Source: Phyllobacterium sp. YR531
GTDB lineage: Bacteria; Pseudomonadota; Alphaproteobacteria; Rhizobiales; Rhizobiaceae
Direction: 5' to 3'
DNA length: 64,000 bases
Assembly: GCF_000282595.1 (NCBI RefSeq)
Contig: NZ_AKIZ01000036.1
Span: forward strand, 21,793-85,792
The position numbers and the translations under genes are program-made. Below, piece by piece: positions 17,330 to 25,602 of the stretch. Every line of letters starts with the position of its first letter. The stretch's first letter is position 1. The notes beneath the pieces are model-generated. The model did not search any database. It had not been told where the DNA came from and saw only the letters and a list, made by a program, of their open reading frames with translations.

Positions 17330-18474
17330 TACTGGTTTCCTCCAGCAGTGACGGGAGCGGCAGTCTCGTTCTTTTTACGTGAGAACCCGAAGAAAATACG
17401 CTGCAAAGTCGGTCTGAACATGTGCTCGAGTGCTCCGGCAAACAGGATCACCAAGCCTTGAATGATCACAATCATATCGCGAGAAATGTTTGGCATATCA
17501 AAAGCAATCTCAGCGCCGCCCTGATAGAGCATGCCGAACAGGATAGCGGCAAGTACAATACCAACGGGATGCGACCGCCCCATGAGAGCGACTGCGATAC
17601 CGACGAAACCCGCACCTGCGACAAAGTCCAGCTGCAGTCGATGCTGTGCGCCCATGATGGGATTCAGTGCCATCATACCGGCCAACGCACCTGAGATCAT
17701 CATGGTAATGATAATGATGCGCAGCTCGCTGATACCTGCGTAACGTGCAGCCTTCGGGCTGAAGCCCATCGTGCGGATTTCATAACCAAGTTTCGTCCGC
17801 CAGATGAGTACCCAGACCAGAAAGGCTGCCACAAGGGAAATAAGAAAACTGAGATTGAGCGGGGCGGAACGCATGTTAAGCCCCACGGAATTCAACAGCC
17901 ATCCAAGGCTTGGCAGTTGCCCGCCAGCACCGAAAACACGTGTCTCCGGGGATTGAATATTCATCGGCTTGAGGATTTGCACCACGATATAGACCATGAT
18001 GCTTGCCGCAATGAAATTGAACATAATCGTCGTGATAACAACGTGCGAACCGCGCCTCGCTTGCAGCCAGGCAGGAATAAGCGCCCACAAGGCACCAGCT
18101 ATGCCTGAGGCCACAATTGCCAATGGAAATACCACCCACCAAGGCAGAGTATCGCCAAGGCTCAGCCCTATGAAAGCTACGCCGAGGCCGCCAATATATG
18201 CTTGTCCTTCGCCACCGATATTGAACAGTCCGCAGTGAAATGCCACAGCGACACACAGGCCCGTGAAAATGAAATTGGTCGCGTAATACAGGGTATAGCC
18301 AACGCCATCACCCGAACCAAATGCGCCCTTGACCATAAGCACTGCCGCATCGATCGGGTTTTCCCCGACAAGAAGAACGACAAGTCCCGCAACAAAGAAG
18401 GCAACGACAAGATTAATGAGCGGAAGAAGTCCGTAATCTGCCCAAGCGGGTAGTTTTGCAAAAGGCTGGCTCAT
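17329..18474 (-). CDS. Nucleoside ABC transporter permease 1
   Basis: This 381-residue multispanning permease of the NupB/YufP type contains CGLFNIGGEGQAYIGGLGVA, the counterpart of the motif in permease 2, and RGSHVVITTIMFNFIA. It overlaps the isochorismatase-like gene by 4 bases (ATGA) at its start and the second permease by one base at its end. The charged C terminus (FGFSRKKNE) lies in the cytoplasm by inference. Confidence 0.92.
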   Translation of the reverse strand: MSQPFAKLPAWADYGLLPLINLVVAFFVAGLVVLLVGENPIDAAVLMVKGAFGSGDGVGYTLYYATNFIFTGLCVAVAFHCGLFNIGGEGQAYIGGLGVAFIGLSLGDTLPWWVVFPLAIVASGIAGALWALIPAWLQARRGSHVVITTIMFNFIAASIMVYIVVQILKPMNIQSPETRVFGAGGQLPSLGWLLNSVGLNMRSAPLNLSFLISLVAAFLVWVLIWRTKLGYEIRTMGFSPKAARYAGISELRIIIITMMISGALAGMMALNPIMGAQHRLQLDFVAGAGFVGIAVALMGRSHPVGIVLAAILFGMLYQGGAEIAFDMPNISRDMIVIIQGLVILFAGALEHMFRPTLQRIFFGFSRKKNETAAPVTAGGNQ

Positions 18475-19022
18475 GGCAGGTTTCCGATAATTTCTGCAGA
18501 TGTCGTGATACGGGCATACTCACCCTCAAGCAGAGAAAGTGCCAAAGCATGCACATCTTCTGCCGACCAGTTTTTACCGCGGTGGTCCTTGCGATCAACG
18601 CTCGCGACGGCATCTTCCGGGATAATCACCTCGAACCCCAACCCTGCTGCCATACGCACTGTTGCATCAACAGAGTTTTCGAGCAGCACGCCAGTCACCA
18701 CCAGACTGCGAACCTGTAGCTCATCAAGCACGTCCATCAGATCGGTGCCGATGAACGCACTGTTTGTGCGCTTGTCTACGACCGGCTCTCCTATCTGAGG
18801 CGCTACTTCATCCTTGAATTCATTGCCTTGCGTGCCCGGACGATAGGGTGATGCTGGATCTGTCGAATCATGACGGATGTGGACAATGGGCAAGCGGCGC
18901 TCGCGCCAAGCTGCAAGCAATTCTGCAATTCTCACTTCAGCTTCACGTTGCCCGCGGCGGCCCCATTTGGGATCATCTATCGCATTTTGCACATCAATTA
19001 CGATAAGAGCCTGCGTTGTCAT
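18471..19022 (-). CDS. Isochorismatase-fold hydrolase, catalytic Cys replaced by Ser
   Basis: This 183-residue protein is of the isochorismatase/nicotinamidase fold. Asp10 (LIVIDVQNAI) and Lys84 (VVDKRTNSAF) of the usual Asp-Lys-Cys triad are present, but the nucleophile motif (normally GV..xxCV) reads GVLLENSVDATVRMA with Ser117. It may be a non-cysteine member of the fold, as isochorismatase itself is, or inactive. It lies between the ATPase and permease genes of the nucleoside importer with 4-base overlaps at both ends, so a role in nucleoside or pyrimidine salvage is likely but unassigned. Confidence 0.85.
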   Translation of the reverse strand: MTTQALIVIDVQNAIDDPKWGRRGQREAEVRIAELLAAWRERRLPIVHIRHDSTDPASPYRPGTQGNEFKDEVAPQIGEPVVDKRTNSAFIGTDLMDVLDELQVRSLVVTGVLLENSVDATVRMAAGLGFEVIIPEDAVASVDRKDHRGKNWSAEDVHALALSLLEGEYARITTSAEIIGNLP

Positions 19023-20551
19023 TGCGCAGCCTCCAACTGTTCCACACCAGCCATGAGGCAGCCGAGTTCGCCTTCATCGGCTTCAGCATCGCGTTCACCG
19101 ACAATACGACCGGCAAACATGACCAGGATGCGGTCCGACAATGACCGAATTTCATCAAGCTCCACAGAAACCAGCAGGACGGCCTTACCCGCATCGCGCA
19201 TTTCGATAATGCGTTTGTGGATGAACTCGATTGCACCAACGTCGACGCCGCGCGTCGGCTGGCCGATGATAAGCACACCCGGATCGCGCTCGATTTCACG
19301 CGCAAGTACAATTTTCTGCTGATTGCCGCCCGAGAAATTGGCTGTCTTCAGGTTCGGATCGCCCGGGCGTATGTCATACTTTTCGATCTTTTTGCGCGCA
19401 TCGGCTTTGATGGCATCAATATCAAGAAACGGCCCTTTGAGATAAAGCGGATCGTCATGATATCCGAGGATGGAGTTTTCATATTCCTCGAAGGCCAGAA
19501 CCAACCCCATATGGTGACGGTCTTCGGGCACATGCGCCAAACCGCGATCCCGCAACTCGCCCGGGTCTGCCGCGCCAGTAATATCGATCAACTGACCATC
19601 CAGCAAAACGCGGCCTGATACGGCAGCGCGAATTCCAGCTATCGTCTCGATCAGTTGTGATTGCCCATTGCCCGCTACGCCCGCAATGCCAACGATTTCA
19701 CCTGCACGCACATTGAAAGAGGCATTATCGACCATGACAACACCACGACTGTCCCGCACCGTCAGGTTTTCGACGGAAAGCTTCACTTCACCGGGTTGCG
19801 CCTCCCCCTTCTGAACACGCAGGAGAACACGACGACCAACCATAAGCTCAGCCAATTCTTCCACCGAAGTTTCGCTGGTCTTTCGCGTTGCCACAACTGA
19901 ACCCTGACGCATAACCGATACGTTGTCGGTTGCAGCCATGATCTCGCGTAGCTTGTGCGTTATGAGAATGATTGTTTTGCCTTGATCCCGCAATTGCTCA
20001 AGAATTCGGAAAAGATGATCTGCTTCCGGCGGCGTCAAAACCCCGGTTGGCTCGTCCAGCACAAGAATCTCAGCGCCACGATAAAGTGCTTTGAGAATTT
20101 CTACACGCTGCTGCAGGCCAACAGGCAATTCTTCGATCAGGGCGTCCGGATCGACATCAAGCTCATATTCCTGTTCAAGGCGTTTCAACTCGGCGCGAGC
20201 TTTCGCGATACCATTTTTCAGGAGTGGAGCCCCCTCCACGCCAAGCATGACATTTTCCAGAACTGTGAAATTTTCGACCAGCATGAAATGCTGATGGACC
20301 ATGCCAATACCCATCCCGATTGCAGCATTCGGATCGGAGATTTTGGTCGCATTGCCATTGATGCGTATTTCACCGCTGTCGGCTTGATAAAACCCATAGA
20401 GGATCGACATCAGGGTCGATTTTCCAGCACCGTTTTCGCCAATGATGCCGTGAATCGTCCCTTTTTCTATAGCAAGATGAATATCGCGATTTGCATGGAC
20501 TGTGCCGAAACGCTTGTCCACGCCAATAAGTTCGATTGCAGCTACGCTCAT
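19019..20551 (-). CDS. Nucleoside ABC transporter ATP-binding protein (double)
   Basis: This 510-residue protein has two fused ABC domains, as in the NupA/YufO and RbsA-like families. Domain 1 has GENGAGKST, LPVGLQQRVEILKAL and VLDEPTGVLTP. Domain 2 has a GVAGNGQSQ P-loop variant and FSGGNQQKIVLAREI, then IIGQPTRGVDVGA. Degenerate second P-loops are normal here. It heads the seven-gene operon ATPase, isochorismatase-like, permease, permease, cdd, PNP, deoA. The substrate-binding protein is encoded separately at 21.5-22.5 kb. Confidence 0.93.
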   Translation of the reverse strand: MSVAAIELIGVDKRFGTVHANRDIHLAIEKGTIHGIIGENGAGKSTLMSILYGFYQADSGEIRINGNATKISDPNAAIGMGIGMVHQHFMLVENFTVLENVMLGVEGAPLLKNGIAKARAELKRLEQEYELDVDPDALIEELPVGLQQRVEILKALYRGAEILVLDEPTGVLTPPEADHLFRILEQLRDQGKTIILITHKLREIMAATDNVSVMRQGSVVATRKTSETSVEELAELMVGRRVLLRVQKGEAQPGEVKLSVENLTVRDSRGVVMVDNASFNVRAGEIVGIAGVAGNGQSQLIETIAGIRAAVSGRVLLDGQLIDITGAADPGELRDRGLAHVPEDRHHMGLVLAFEEYENSILGYHDDPLYLKGPFLDIDAIKADARKKIEKYDIRPGDPNLKTANFSGGNQQKIVLAREIERDPGVLIIGQPTRGVDVGAIEFIHKRIIEMRDAGKAVLLVSVELDEIRSLSDRILVMFAGRIVGERDAEADEGELGCLMAGVEQLEAAQ

Positions 20552-20740
20552 ATCCCCATCCGCTGTTGATCAGCTTTTGTCGTTTTTCGAAGCTTTTGAC
20601 CCTAACACGGGAAATTTTTCTTTCCAGTCAAGAAAAGCAACATTCAACAGCCGCTATCATCTCTTCATGCCTTGACGCAATGGATATCAACTTGTTCAAA
20701 TATCAAACCCGGAACAGAATAAGAAAGAACGGAGACGGGA

Positions 20741-20953
20741 ATGACAGCCGAAAACATTGACCGCCTGACGCGGCTCGAAATCCTGGTAACCGAACAAGAA
20801 AAAACGATTGATGAACTCTCAGGCCAGCTTGCCGAGCAGTGGAAGACCATTGAGGCCATGCGGCGCAAACTGGATGCCCTGACAGATCGTTTCCTTATGC
20901 TGGAAGAGCAATCCGCCGACGATATTCCCGTAACCAAACCTCCGCACTATTAG
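20741..20953 (+). CDS. slyX: SlyX family protein
   Basis: This 70-residue protein is a single coiled coil with the family pattern RLTRLEILVTEQEKTIDELSGQL and the proline-rich HY-type C terminus TKPPHY. SlyX function is unknown. It is followed directly by a GNAT gene whose ATG abuts its TAG stop, so the two are co-transcribed. The pair diverges from the nucleoside ABC operon. Confidence 0.9.
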   Translation: MTAENIDRLTRLEILVTEQEKTIDELSGQLAEQWKTIEAMRRKLDALTDRFLMLEEQSADDIPVTKPPHY

Positions 20954-21430
20954 ATGATTACACGAGTAGAGCCTCTCGAACACCACCCCGAACTCGTGCC
21001 ATTATGCGCGCGCTGGAATTACGAGGCATGGGGCCGTGACGATGGTCGCAGCCGGGAAGAGATCGTCGAAAGCTTCTTAAATTTCCTCAGTCCTGAAAGC
21101 CGCCAGAAAGCACTCGTTGGTTTCGTTTCCGGCCTGCCCGTCGGCCTGTCATTGCTGATCGACCATGACCTTGATAGCCACCCTCATTTACACCCTTGGC
21201 TTGCAAGTCTCTACGTTACCCCCGAAATGAGATTGCTTGGGGTCGGCAAAGCTCTGGTTGAGGCGACCGAAAAAGCTGCTCAGCTGCAGGGTCATGGACA
21301 ACTTTATCTCTATACGGCTGAAACAGGTTATTACGAGCGGATGGGCTGGCAGAAGGTTGAAGAACTGCACGGCGACAATGCCGGGATGTGGATTTTGCAA
21401 AAACCATTAAAAAAGCCGCTGGTGATGTAA
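20954..21430 (+). CDS. GNAT acetyltransferase
   Basis: This 158-residue N-acetyltransferase has the acetyl-CoA binding motif LYVTPEMRLLGVGKALVEATEKAAQ and the late LYTAETGYYERMGW strand and loop. No substrate can be assigned. It starts at the base after the slyX stop. Its own TAA lies within the loop of a strong terminator hairpin. Confidence 0.86.
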   Translation: MITRVEPLEHHPELVPLCARWNYEAWGRDDGRSREEIVESFLNFLSPESRQKALVGFVSGLPVGLSLLIDHDLDSHPHLHPWLASLYVTPEMRLLGVGKALVEATEKAAQLQGHGQLYLYTAETGYYERMGWQKVEELHGDNAGMWILQKPLKKPLVM

Positions 21431-21442
21431 CCAGCGGCTTTT
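21411..21442. terminator. Bidirectional rho-independent terminator
   Basis: A perfect 13-bp stem (21411-21423 and 21430-21442, AAAAGCCGCTGGT/ACCAGCGGCTTTT) with a 6-nt loop serves the convergent GNAT and BMP genes. Its loop and right arm contain the GNAT stop codon. A-runs and T-runs on both sides support use in both directions. Confidence 0.9.
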
Positions 21443-21459
21443 CTACTTCAATCTACACC

Positions 21460-22455
21460 TTATTTATACGGGCAGGCATTGTCTGAGAAATAGCTGTGAA
21501 CCTTCACTTTTCCGGAGATGATGTCGGCCTTTGCAGCTTCAACCGCTTTTTTGATATCATCGGTCAGGAGTTTCGCGTTGTTTTCATCAGCCGCGTAGTC
21601 CACACCCCCATCCTTGACGCCCAGATAGCTGACGCCTGCGGTAAATTTACCGTCAGCACCATCCTTGAACGCATTGTAAGTCGCAACATCGACACGCTTT
21701 AACATTGATGTCAGAACTTTGCCGGGATGCAGGCCATTCTGGTTGGAGTCTACGCCGATGCCGAGCTTGTCAGCATCAGCTGCAGCTTGAAGAACGCCAA
21801 TGCCTGTTCCGCCGGCTGCCGCAAAAATGACATCTGAACCCTGATCCATCTGGGACTTGGCAATTTCACCACCCTTGGAGGGATCATTCCAGGCAGCTGG
21901 CGTGTCGCCGGTCATGTTCTGAATGACCTTGGCATCGGCATTGGTTGCCTTGACGCCGCCAACATAACCGCACGCAAAATTACGGATCAATGGAACGTCC
22001 ATACCACCGATAAAGCTTACCGTGCCGGTCTTGGATGCCTTTGCTGCAATTACGCCAACAAGGTATGAGCCTTCATTGTCATTGAAAATGACCGAACGCA
22101 CATTGGGTTTGTCAACTTGCGCATCAATGATGACAAATTTGGTATCAGGAAACTCACCCGACACTTTTTCGATAGCTGCTGCGGCCGAAAAACCGGCGAT
22201 CACGATAGGCGAATTGCCATCCGACGCAAATTTGCGAAGCGCCTGCTCGCGCTGTGCTTCGTTCTGGATTTCAAATTCGCGGAACTTTACACCGGAATCA
22301 GCCGCATATTTTTCGGCCCCGTTGAAAGCAGCTTCGTTGAACGATTTATCGAACTTGCCGCCGAGATCGAAAATCAAGGCTGGCTTGTCGTCCGCAGCAT
22401 AAGCTGAGACGGACAATGCCGTAGCCGCAAGGAGACCGAGAACAATACGCTTCAT
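21460..22455 (-). CDS. BMP-family nucleoside-binding protein
   Basis: This 331-residue periplasmic binding protein starts at the ATG at 22455, after GAGGG. MKRIVLGLLAATALSVSAYA is a clean signal peptide with an AYA-A cleavage site and no lipobox. The mature part has LIFDLGGKFDKSFNEAAFNGAEKYA and GYVGGVKATN, typical of the basic membrane protein (BMP) family, which bind nucleosides. It is the likely partner of the ABC operon at 13.8-20.6 kb, though slyX-GNAT on the other strand separates the two and it has its own promoter. Confidence 0.92.
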   Translation of the reverse strand: MKRIVLGLLAATALSVSAYAADDKPALIFDLGGKFDKSFNEAAFNGAEKYAADSGVKFREFEIQNEAQREQALRKFASDGNSPIVIAGFSAAAAIEKVSGEFPDTKFVIIDAQVDKPNVRSVIFNDNEGSYLVGVIAAKASKTGTVSFIGGMDVPLIRNFACGYVGGVKATNADAKVIQNMTGDTPAAWNDPSKGGEIAKSQMDQGSDVIFAAAGGTGIGVLQAAADADKLGIGVDSNQNGLHPGKVLTSMLKRVDVATYNAFKDGADGKFTAGVSYLGVKDGGVDYAADENNAKLLTDDIKKAVEAAKADIISGKVKVHSYFSDNACPYK

Positions 22456-22625
22456 TTGATGGCAACCCTCTGGATTTTGTTGAGACACAACTTGCCGCTG
22501 TGTCCGAGACCATTGCAGCAGGATATTCCCTGCCGCACCACGCCCAATCTTGCACGGCATTGCGCAAAATTCACGCGGAATTTTTCCAAACGATCAGAAA
22601 ACGGTTACCAAAGCGTCGAATTCGG

Positions 22626-23291
22626 TCAGTTGACTGCCTTGGCACCAGGGATCGGGCAGGCAACGCCCGTACCACGCAAGCCACAATAACCAGCCGGATT
22701 TTTTGCAAGATATTGCTGGTGGTAATCTTCCGCATAGTAGAATGTTGGTGCTTCAATGATTTCGGTGGTTATTGTCCCACGATTGCTGGCTGTAAGTGCT
22801 TTCTGGTAAGTCGCCCTACTCGCTTCTGCTGCTGCCTGCTGCTCAGGCGAGAAGGTATAAATACCGGACCGGTATGTTGTTCCCACGTCATTGCCCTGCC
22901 GCATACCCTGAGTTGGATCGTGCTCCTCCCAGAATATTGTCAAAAGCTCGTTGTAGGAGACAACAGCCGGATCGAAAACGACCAATACTACCTCATTGTG
23001 CCCGGTAAGGCCGGTACAGGTTTCCTGATAGGTCGGATTGGGTGTAATACCACCTGCGTAACCCGCCACAGTCAGATAAACTCCGGGAACCTGCCAGAAC
23101 AGCCGTTCCACGCCCCAAAAACATCCCATCCCGAACATGGCGGTTTCCATGTTTTCAGGCCAAGGACCCTTCAATGGAAGTCCGCTGACAAAATGGGTTT
23201 CTGCGGTCGGAATCGGCGACGAACGGCCAAGCAATGCCTGTTCTGCCGTTGGCATTTCAGATTTTTTGCTGAGCATGCTGAATATGGACAT
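22626..23291 (-). CDS. msrA: Peptide methionine sulfoxide reductase A
   Basis: MsrA reduces the S-epimer of methionine sulfoxide in proteins. The 221-residue product from the ATG at 23291 (preceded by GGAGG) has the catalytic GCFWG with Cys57, the GYAGG and [15 protein letters not shown] segments and the C-terminal [12 protein letters not shown] with resolving cysteines. The N-terminal 45 residues match the longer class of MsrA. It lies 35 bases after a small membrane protein gene on the same strand. Confidence 0.95.
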   Translation of the reverse strand: MSIFSMLSKKSEMPTAEQALLGRSSPIPTAETHFVSGLPLKGPWPENMETAMFGMGCFWGVERLFWQVPGVYLTVAGYAGGITPNPTYQETCTGLTGHNEVVLVVFDPAVVSYNELLTIFWEEHDPTQGMRQGNDVGTTYRSGIYTFSPEQQAAAEASRATYQKALTASNRGTITTEIIEAPTFYYAEDYHQQYLAKNPAGYCGLRGTGVACPIPGAKAVN

Positions 23292-23326
23292 TGAATTACC
23301 TCCGGGTGCATGGACCTTGGCAATGC

Positions 23327-23653
23327 TTATCGGGCAGCGAACCTTCCAGTTCTGTCCGCACGTCTGTACCCGATCATATACAACAGGAGGGCAAGCAGGG
23401 CGAAGACGATAACTGTGGGTGCTTCCAGTATCCAAAGCATCAACGGGTCCCAGAATATGCCGTATAGATGGGTTCTGATGCTCGTTTCGACAAGTGCAAG
23501 GGAATTGGTTGAGACCGATTGCCAGCTATCTCGCAGCGACGTTATGACCAGATTGGATGCGCCAACTGACCGGGCCGCATCAAGGACTGCAGCAATGATA
23601 GCGAGGCTGAGGCAGATATAGGCTAAAAGCCTGCAAACAAGACGTAGCAACAT
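23327..23653 (-). CDS. Small membrane protein, two predicted TM helices
   Basis: Not a family I recognise by name. The 108-residue product has hydrophobic segments at about residues 5-25 ([20 protein letters not shown]) and 78-93 ([16 protein letters not shown]), with a charged RRADRTGRF tail. The intervening 50 residues would lie on one side of the membrane. GGAGAAG precedes the ATG at 23653. It is immediately upstream of msrA and probably co-transcribed. Confidence 0.7.
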   Translation of the reverse strand: MLLRLVCRLLAYICLSLAIIAAVLDAARSVGASNLVITSLRDSWQSVSTNSLALVETSIRTHLYGIFWDPLMLWILEAPTVIVFALLALLLYMIGYRRADRTGRFAAR

Positions 23654-24077
23654 TCTTCTCCAGAACAGGACGGTTTTGCGACCCGAGGGGGCTGCAAGCC
23701 GCTTGATTTCCTACCCTCTAGCGCAAAACCCGGAAAACCGGAATCGCTTTCTGAACATGTTTGCGACACTCCTTCCTCATACGCACTAACGCATTCCACA
23801 GCTTGAAGCGAAGCTCCGGTACGATTGAAAGCCTTTAAGCCACTGAATATCAAAAGAAAAATCACTAAGTTATCACGAATCAAAAATATGTTGAATTAGG
23901 AGTTGAACAAGTGCTTGTTCTGGCTATAGTGCGCGCCGCACGGGTAGCTGCCGACTAACCATCGTAGAGCAACCTGCATGTACCGAGATTGAGTGGCCGA
24001 TGGTTGACGGTGCTCTTGCAGCCGCTCTTTCCGGTTGCAAATAATCGACCCGATCGGCGATCTGCCGAACGTCTTGC
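23654..24077. other. Intergenic region upstream of tRNA-Ser
   Basis: No convincing gene is present. At about 23716-23765 lies CTCTAGCGC...ACCCGGAAAACCGGAATCG...GAACATG, which resembles a fragment of the palindromic intergenic repeats of Brucellaceae and Rhizobiaceae (from memory). A promoter-like TTGAAC/TATAGT pair lies at 23903-23930. The segment 23963-24035 has short complementary arms (AACCATCG/CGATGGTT) that could fold in a leader transcript of the tRNA. Confidence 0.5.
23903..23930 (+). promoter_or_regulatory. Candidate promoter with embedded palindrome
   Basis: TTGAAC (23903-23908) and TATAGT (23925-23930) are spaced by 16 bp, close to a sigma70-type promoter. The spacer holds GAACAAG-TG-CTTGTTC (23905-23920), seven-base inverted arms like those bound by TetR-type repressors. 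The first downstream gene is tRNA-Ser, about 150 bp on; no regulator gene is adjacent. Confidence 0.4.
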
Positions 24078-24168
24078 GGAGAGGTGGCCGAGTGGTTGAA
24101 GGCGCACGCCTGGAAAGTGTGTTTACGTTAATAGCGTAACGCGGGTTCGAATCCCGCTCTCTCCGCCA
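24078..24168 (+). tRNA. tRNA-Ser(GGA)
   Basis: Type II tRNA of 91 bases including an encoded CCA (24166-24168). The acceptor arms are GGAGAGG and TCTCTCC with a G discriminator. The anticodon loop CTGGAAA reads GGA (decodes UCC/UCU). A long variable arm follows (GTGTTTACGTTAATAGCGTAAC region), and the T loop is GGTTCGAATCC. The D arm begins GGCCGAGTGG. The structure is fully canonical for serine. Confidence 0.97.
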
Positions 24169-24331
24169 TTAAACCAGCCATTTATCTGTTTTTGCACTGT
24201 TTTTTACACAAAGAAAAACGAGCAAACTGGGGAGCTAGCAACTACGCAGGCAGCTACCTATGACAATCGTATACTAGCCCACAGCATTCTCCCGTAGAAA
24301 TCTGTCCGTGGTTAAAGTATGATCTGGCGCT

Positions 24332-24472
24332 ATGAGTATAGTAGTCTTGGATTGGCTTCTAACAGCAACTTCCGCAGAGAAGCTGATACAGTCGGCCGAC
24401 GAAGCTCTTTATCAGGCTAAAAGAGATGGTAAAGGTGTGCATCGAAAGTGCCAACCACGCGCTATGCACTGA
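24332..24472 (+). pseudogene. GGDEF (diguanylate cyclase) C-terminal remnant
   Basis: The 46-codon frame reads into SAEKLIQSADEALYQAKRDG followed by KGVHR and then 10 more residues and a TGA. This wording is the last helix of a GGDEF domain, where full proteins read (A)D.ALY.AK..GRN. The GGDEF signature and all catalytic parts are missing upstream, so only the tail survives. It is too short for a working cyclase and is best read as a gene fragment. Confidence 0.75.
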
Positions 24473-24628
24473 CCAAGGCGCTTTTGACTGATGCACGTCG
24501 GGACGCCATTTCGCCTGCCCGCCAGGCTGACAGTTGGAGCGATCGAAAGCCGAATTTATCTTTAATAATTGGTCCCTGATTATAATGCAGATTTTTGACG
24601 TTTGTTGGTGGTAGTCACGCCCAGAGTC

Positions 24629-24676
24629 TCAATTGGCTTGCAGCTAATCAAATAATATTCGCTGCAAGCCAATTGA
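24629..24676. repeat. Perfect 16-bp inverted repeat
   Basis: TCAATTGGCTTGCAGC (24629-24644) and its exact complement (24661-24676) flank a 16-nt AT-rich loop. There is no T-run on either side and no gene ends next to it, so it is not a standard terminator. It could be a relic of a mobile element end, a structured RNA or a protein-binding site. Confidence 0.6.
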
Positions 24677-24709
24677 TAAAAGCGGCGAGGTATCGCCAAT
24701 ATCGCTGTT

Positions 24710-24928
24710 TTATCTGGCCTGAAGAGCTTTGACCAACAACGATGTTCCTTGTTCAACTTTACTTAGTTCCGCGGCCAGGTGTTCTGAAAAAGGTTGATCT
24801 GAAGAAACTGGCTCTGTTGGGTTGACGTTTATCCAGCTGGTTTGGCTGACCGGATCGATCACGGCGCTTATAAGGGCAATTTCAGCCGGTACCGTCGTGC
24901 CTGTCTCTTTCCAGATCGACGATGAAGG
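24710..24928 (-). pseudogene. Unrecognised start-less open frame
   Basis: Seventy-two codons are open between a TAG (24929-24931) and a TAA (24710-24712), with natural-looking sequence (WKETGTTVPAEIALISAVID, then ...SEHLAAELSKVEQGTSLLVK). There is no ATG; an internal GTG is the only plausible start. I do not recognise a family. It may be the end of a broken gene or chance. Confidence 0.25.
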
Positions 24929-25101
24929 CTATGCCGGTTGAGCCAGCGCAAAACTGCCATTGAAAATATAAAATGCGAATACGTTGTTCTGTCCAATTAA
25001 GCGGCGCATTTGCCACAAGGTACGTGTCAGAGTCAAAGCAGATGAATGAACAGTGGCCAAAGCTATGGCCAAATTTGAATTACCAACGTCTTCTGCAATA
25101 A

Positions 25102-25383
25102 TTACTTTGATCCAGCGACCCTCAGTTCATGTAAATTTTCTTGCTGGATGTAAATATTCGCCTCGATCGCAGCCTCTATGAAAATTGATCGTGCCGCCTC
25201 GATAGAAACAAGTCCCGATTGCGCCTCATAGCAGGCAACGCGTGCTTCCAAATGCAGGGGTGATTTCTTCTTGGGCCATCCGCCAAGCAGAAAAGCTGCT
25301 GCCTCATCGATTGATGATACAGTTTCAACTCGGCCTATTTGACTATTTTCCAAGGTGACAGACTGAAATACGCTACTAACCAT
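25102..25383 (-). CDS. DUF982 domain protein
   Basis: This 93-residue protein starts at the ATG at 25383, which GAGG precedes by 5 bases; a TTG 45 bases upstream is the alternative. The DUF982 pattern is clear: SSIDEAAAFLLGGWP near residue 25, then EARVACYEAQSGLVSIEAARSIFIEAAIEANIYI. DUF982 proteins are small, function unknown and largely confined to Rhizobiales, usually in several copies; another is at 45.9 kb. It lies alone next to the degraded region after the tRNA. Confidence 0.82.
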   Translation of the reverse strand: MVSSVFQSVTLENSQIGRVETVSSIDEAAAFLLGGWPKKKSPLHLEARVACYEAQSGLVSIEAARSIFIEAAIEANIYIQQENLHELRVAGSK

Positions 25384-25481
25384 TCGGGCCTCGGTCACCT
25401 TCGGCAAGGGATTTGGCTTACATGCCAAAAGTTGAACTGTTTTTTATTTACCTGCCTGCATGTGCCCTTACGCCCCCAAGC

Positions 25482-25503
25482 GTGACGCGATAGTGACGCG
25501 ATA
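25482..25503. repeat. Tandem 11-bp repeat
   Basis: GTGACGCGATA occurs twice in direct succession (25482-25492 and 25493-25503) in the gap between the DUF982 and zinc-ribbon genes. It could be two half-sites for a regulator or slippage. Confidence 0.5.
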
Positions 25504-25602
25504 AAAATGCACAACAGGGCACGAAGTATCGGTATTTTTTACCAACTAATGATGGTTTCCCGCGAAATCAAAATACCTTGGAGTCACACCGCAAGACAGT
25601 TA

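Larger units (their letters stand above)
24169..25101. other. Gene-poor, degraded region after tRNA-Ser
   Basis: Over 900 bases without an intact gene on either strand. It holds the tail of a GGDEF domain (24332-24472), a perfect 16-bp inverted repeat (24629-24676) and a start-less open frame on the minus strand (24710-24928). The base composition is more AT-rich in places (around 24560-24660) than the flanking genes. Taken together it looks like decayed acquired DNA next to a tRNA gene, but no integrase or direct repeat of the tRNA end was seen. Confidence 0.55.

Noticed and set aside
22500..23294. A 264-codon open frame on the plus strand
   Set aside because: It is antisense to msrA, whose motifs and ribosome-binding site are clear; the composition is that of a shadow frame.
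23623..23883. An 86-codon open frame on the minus strand
   Set aside because: It runs through the repeat-like sequence upstream of the tRNA, has no ribosome site and its translation shows no family pattern.
23905..23920. LexA (SOS) box
   Set aside because: GAAC-N8-GTTC fits neither the alphaproteobacterial GTTC-N7-GTTC form nor the CTG-N10-CAG form.
24629..24676. Intrinsic terminator
   Set aside because: The stem is long and perfect but there is no T-run on either strand and no gene ends near it.
24078..25101. Integrated island with attL/attR
   Set aside because: No integrase gene and no second copy of the tRNA 3' end were seen in the window, so only a decayed region can be claimed.
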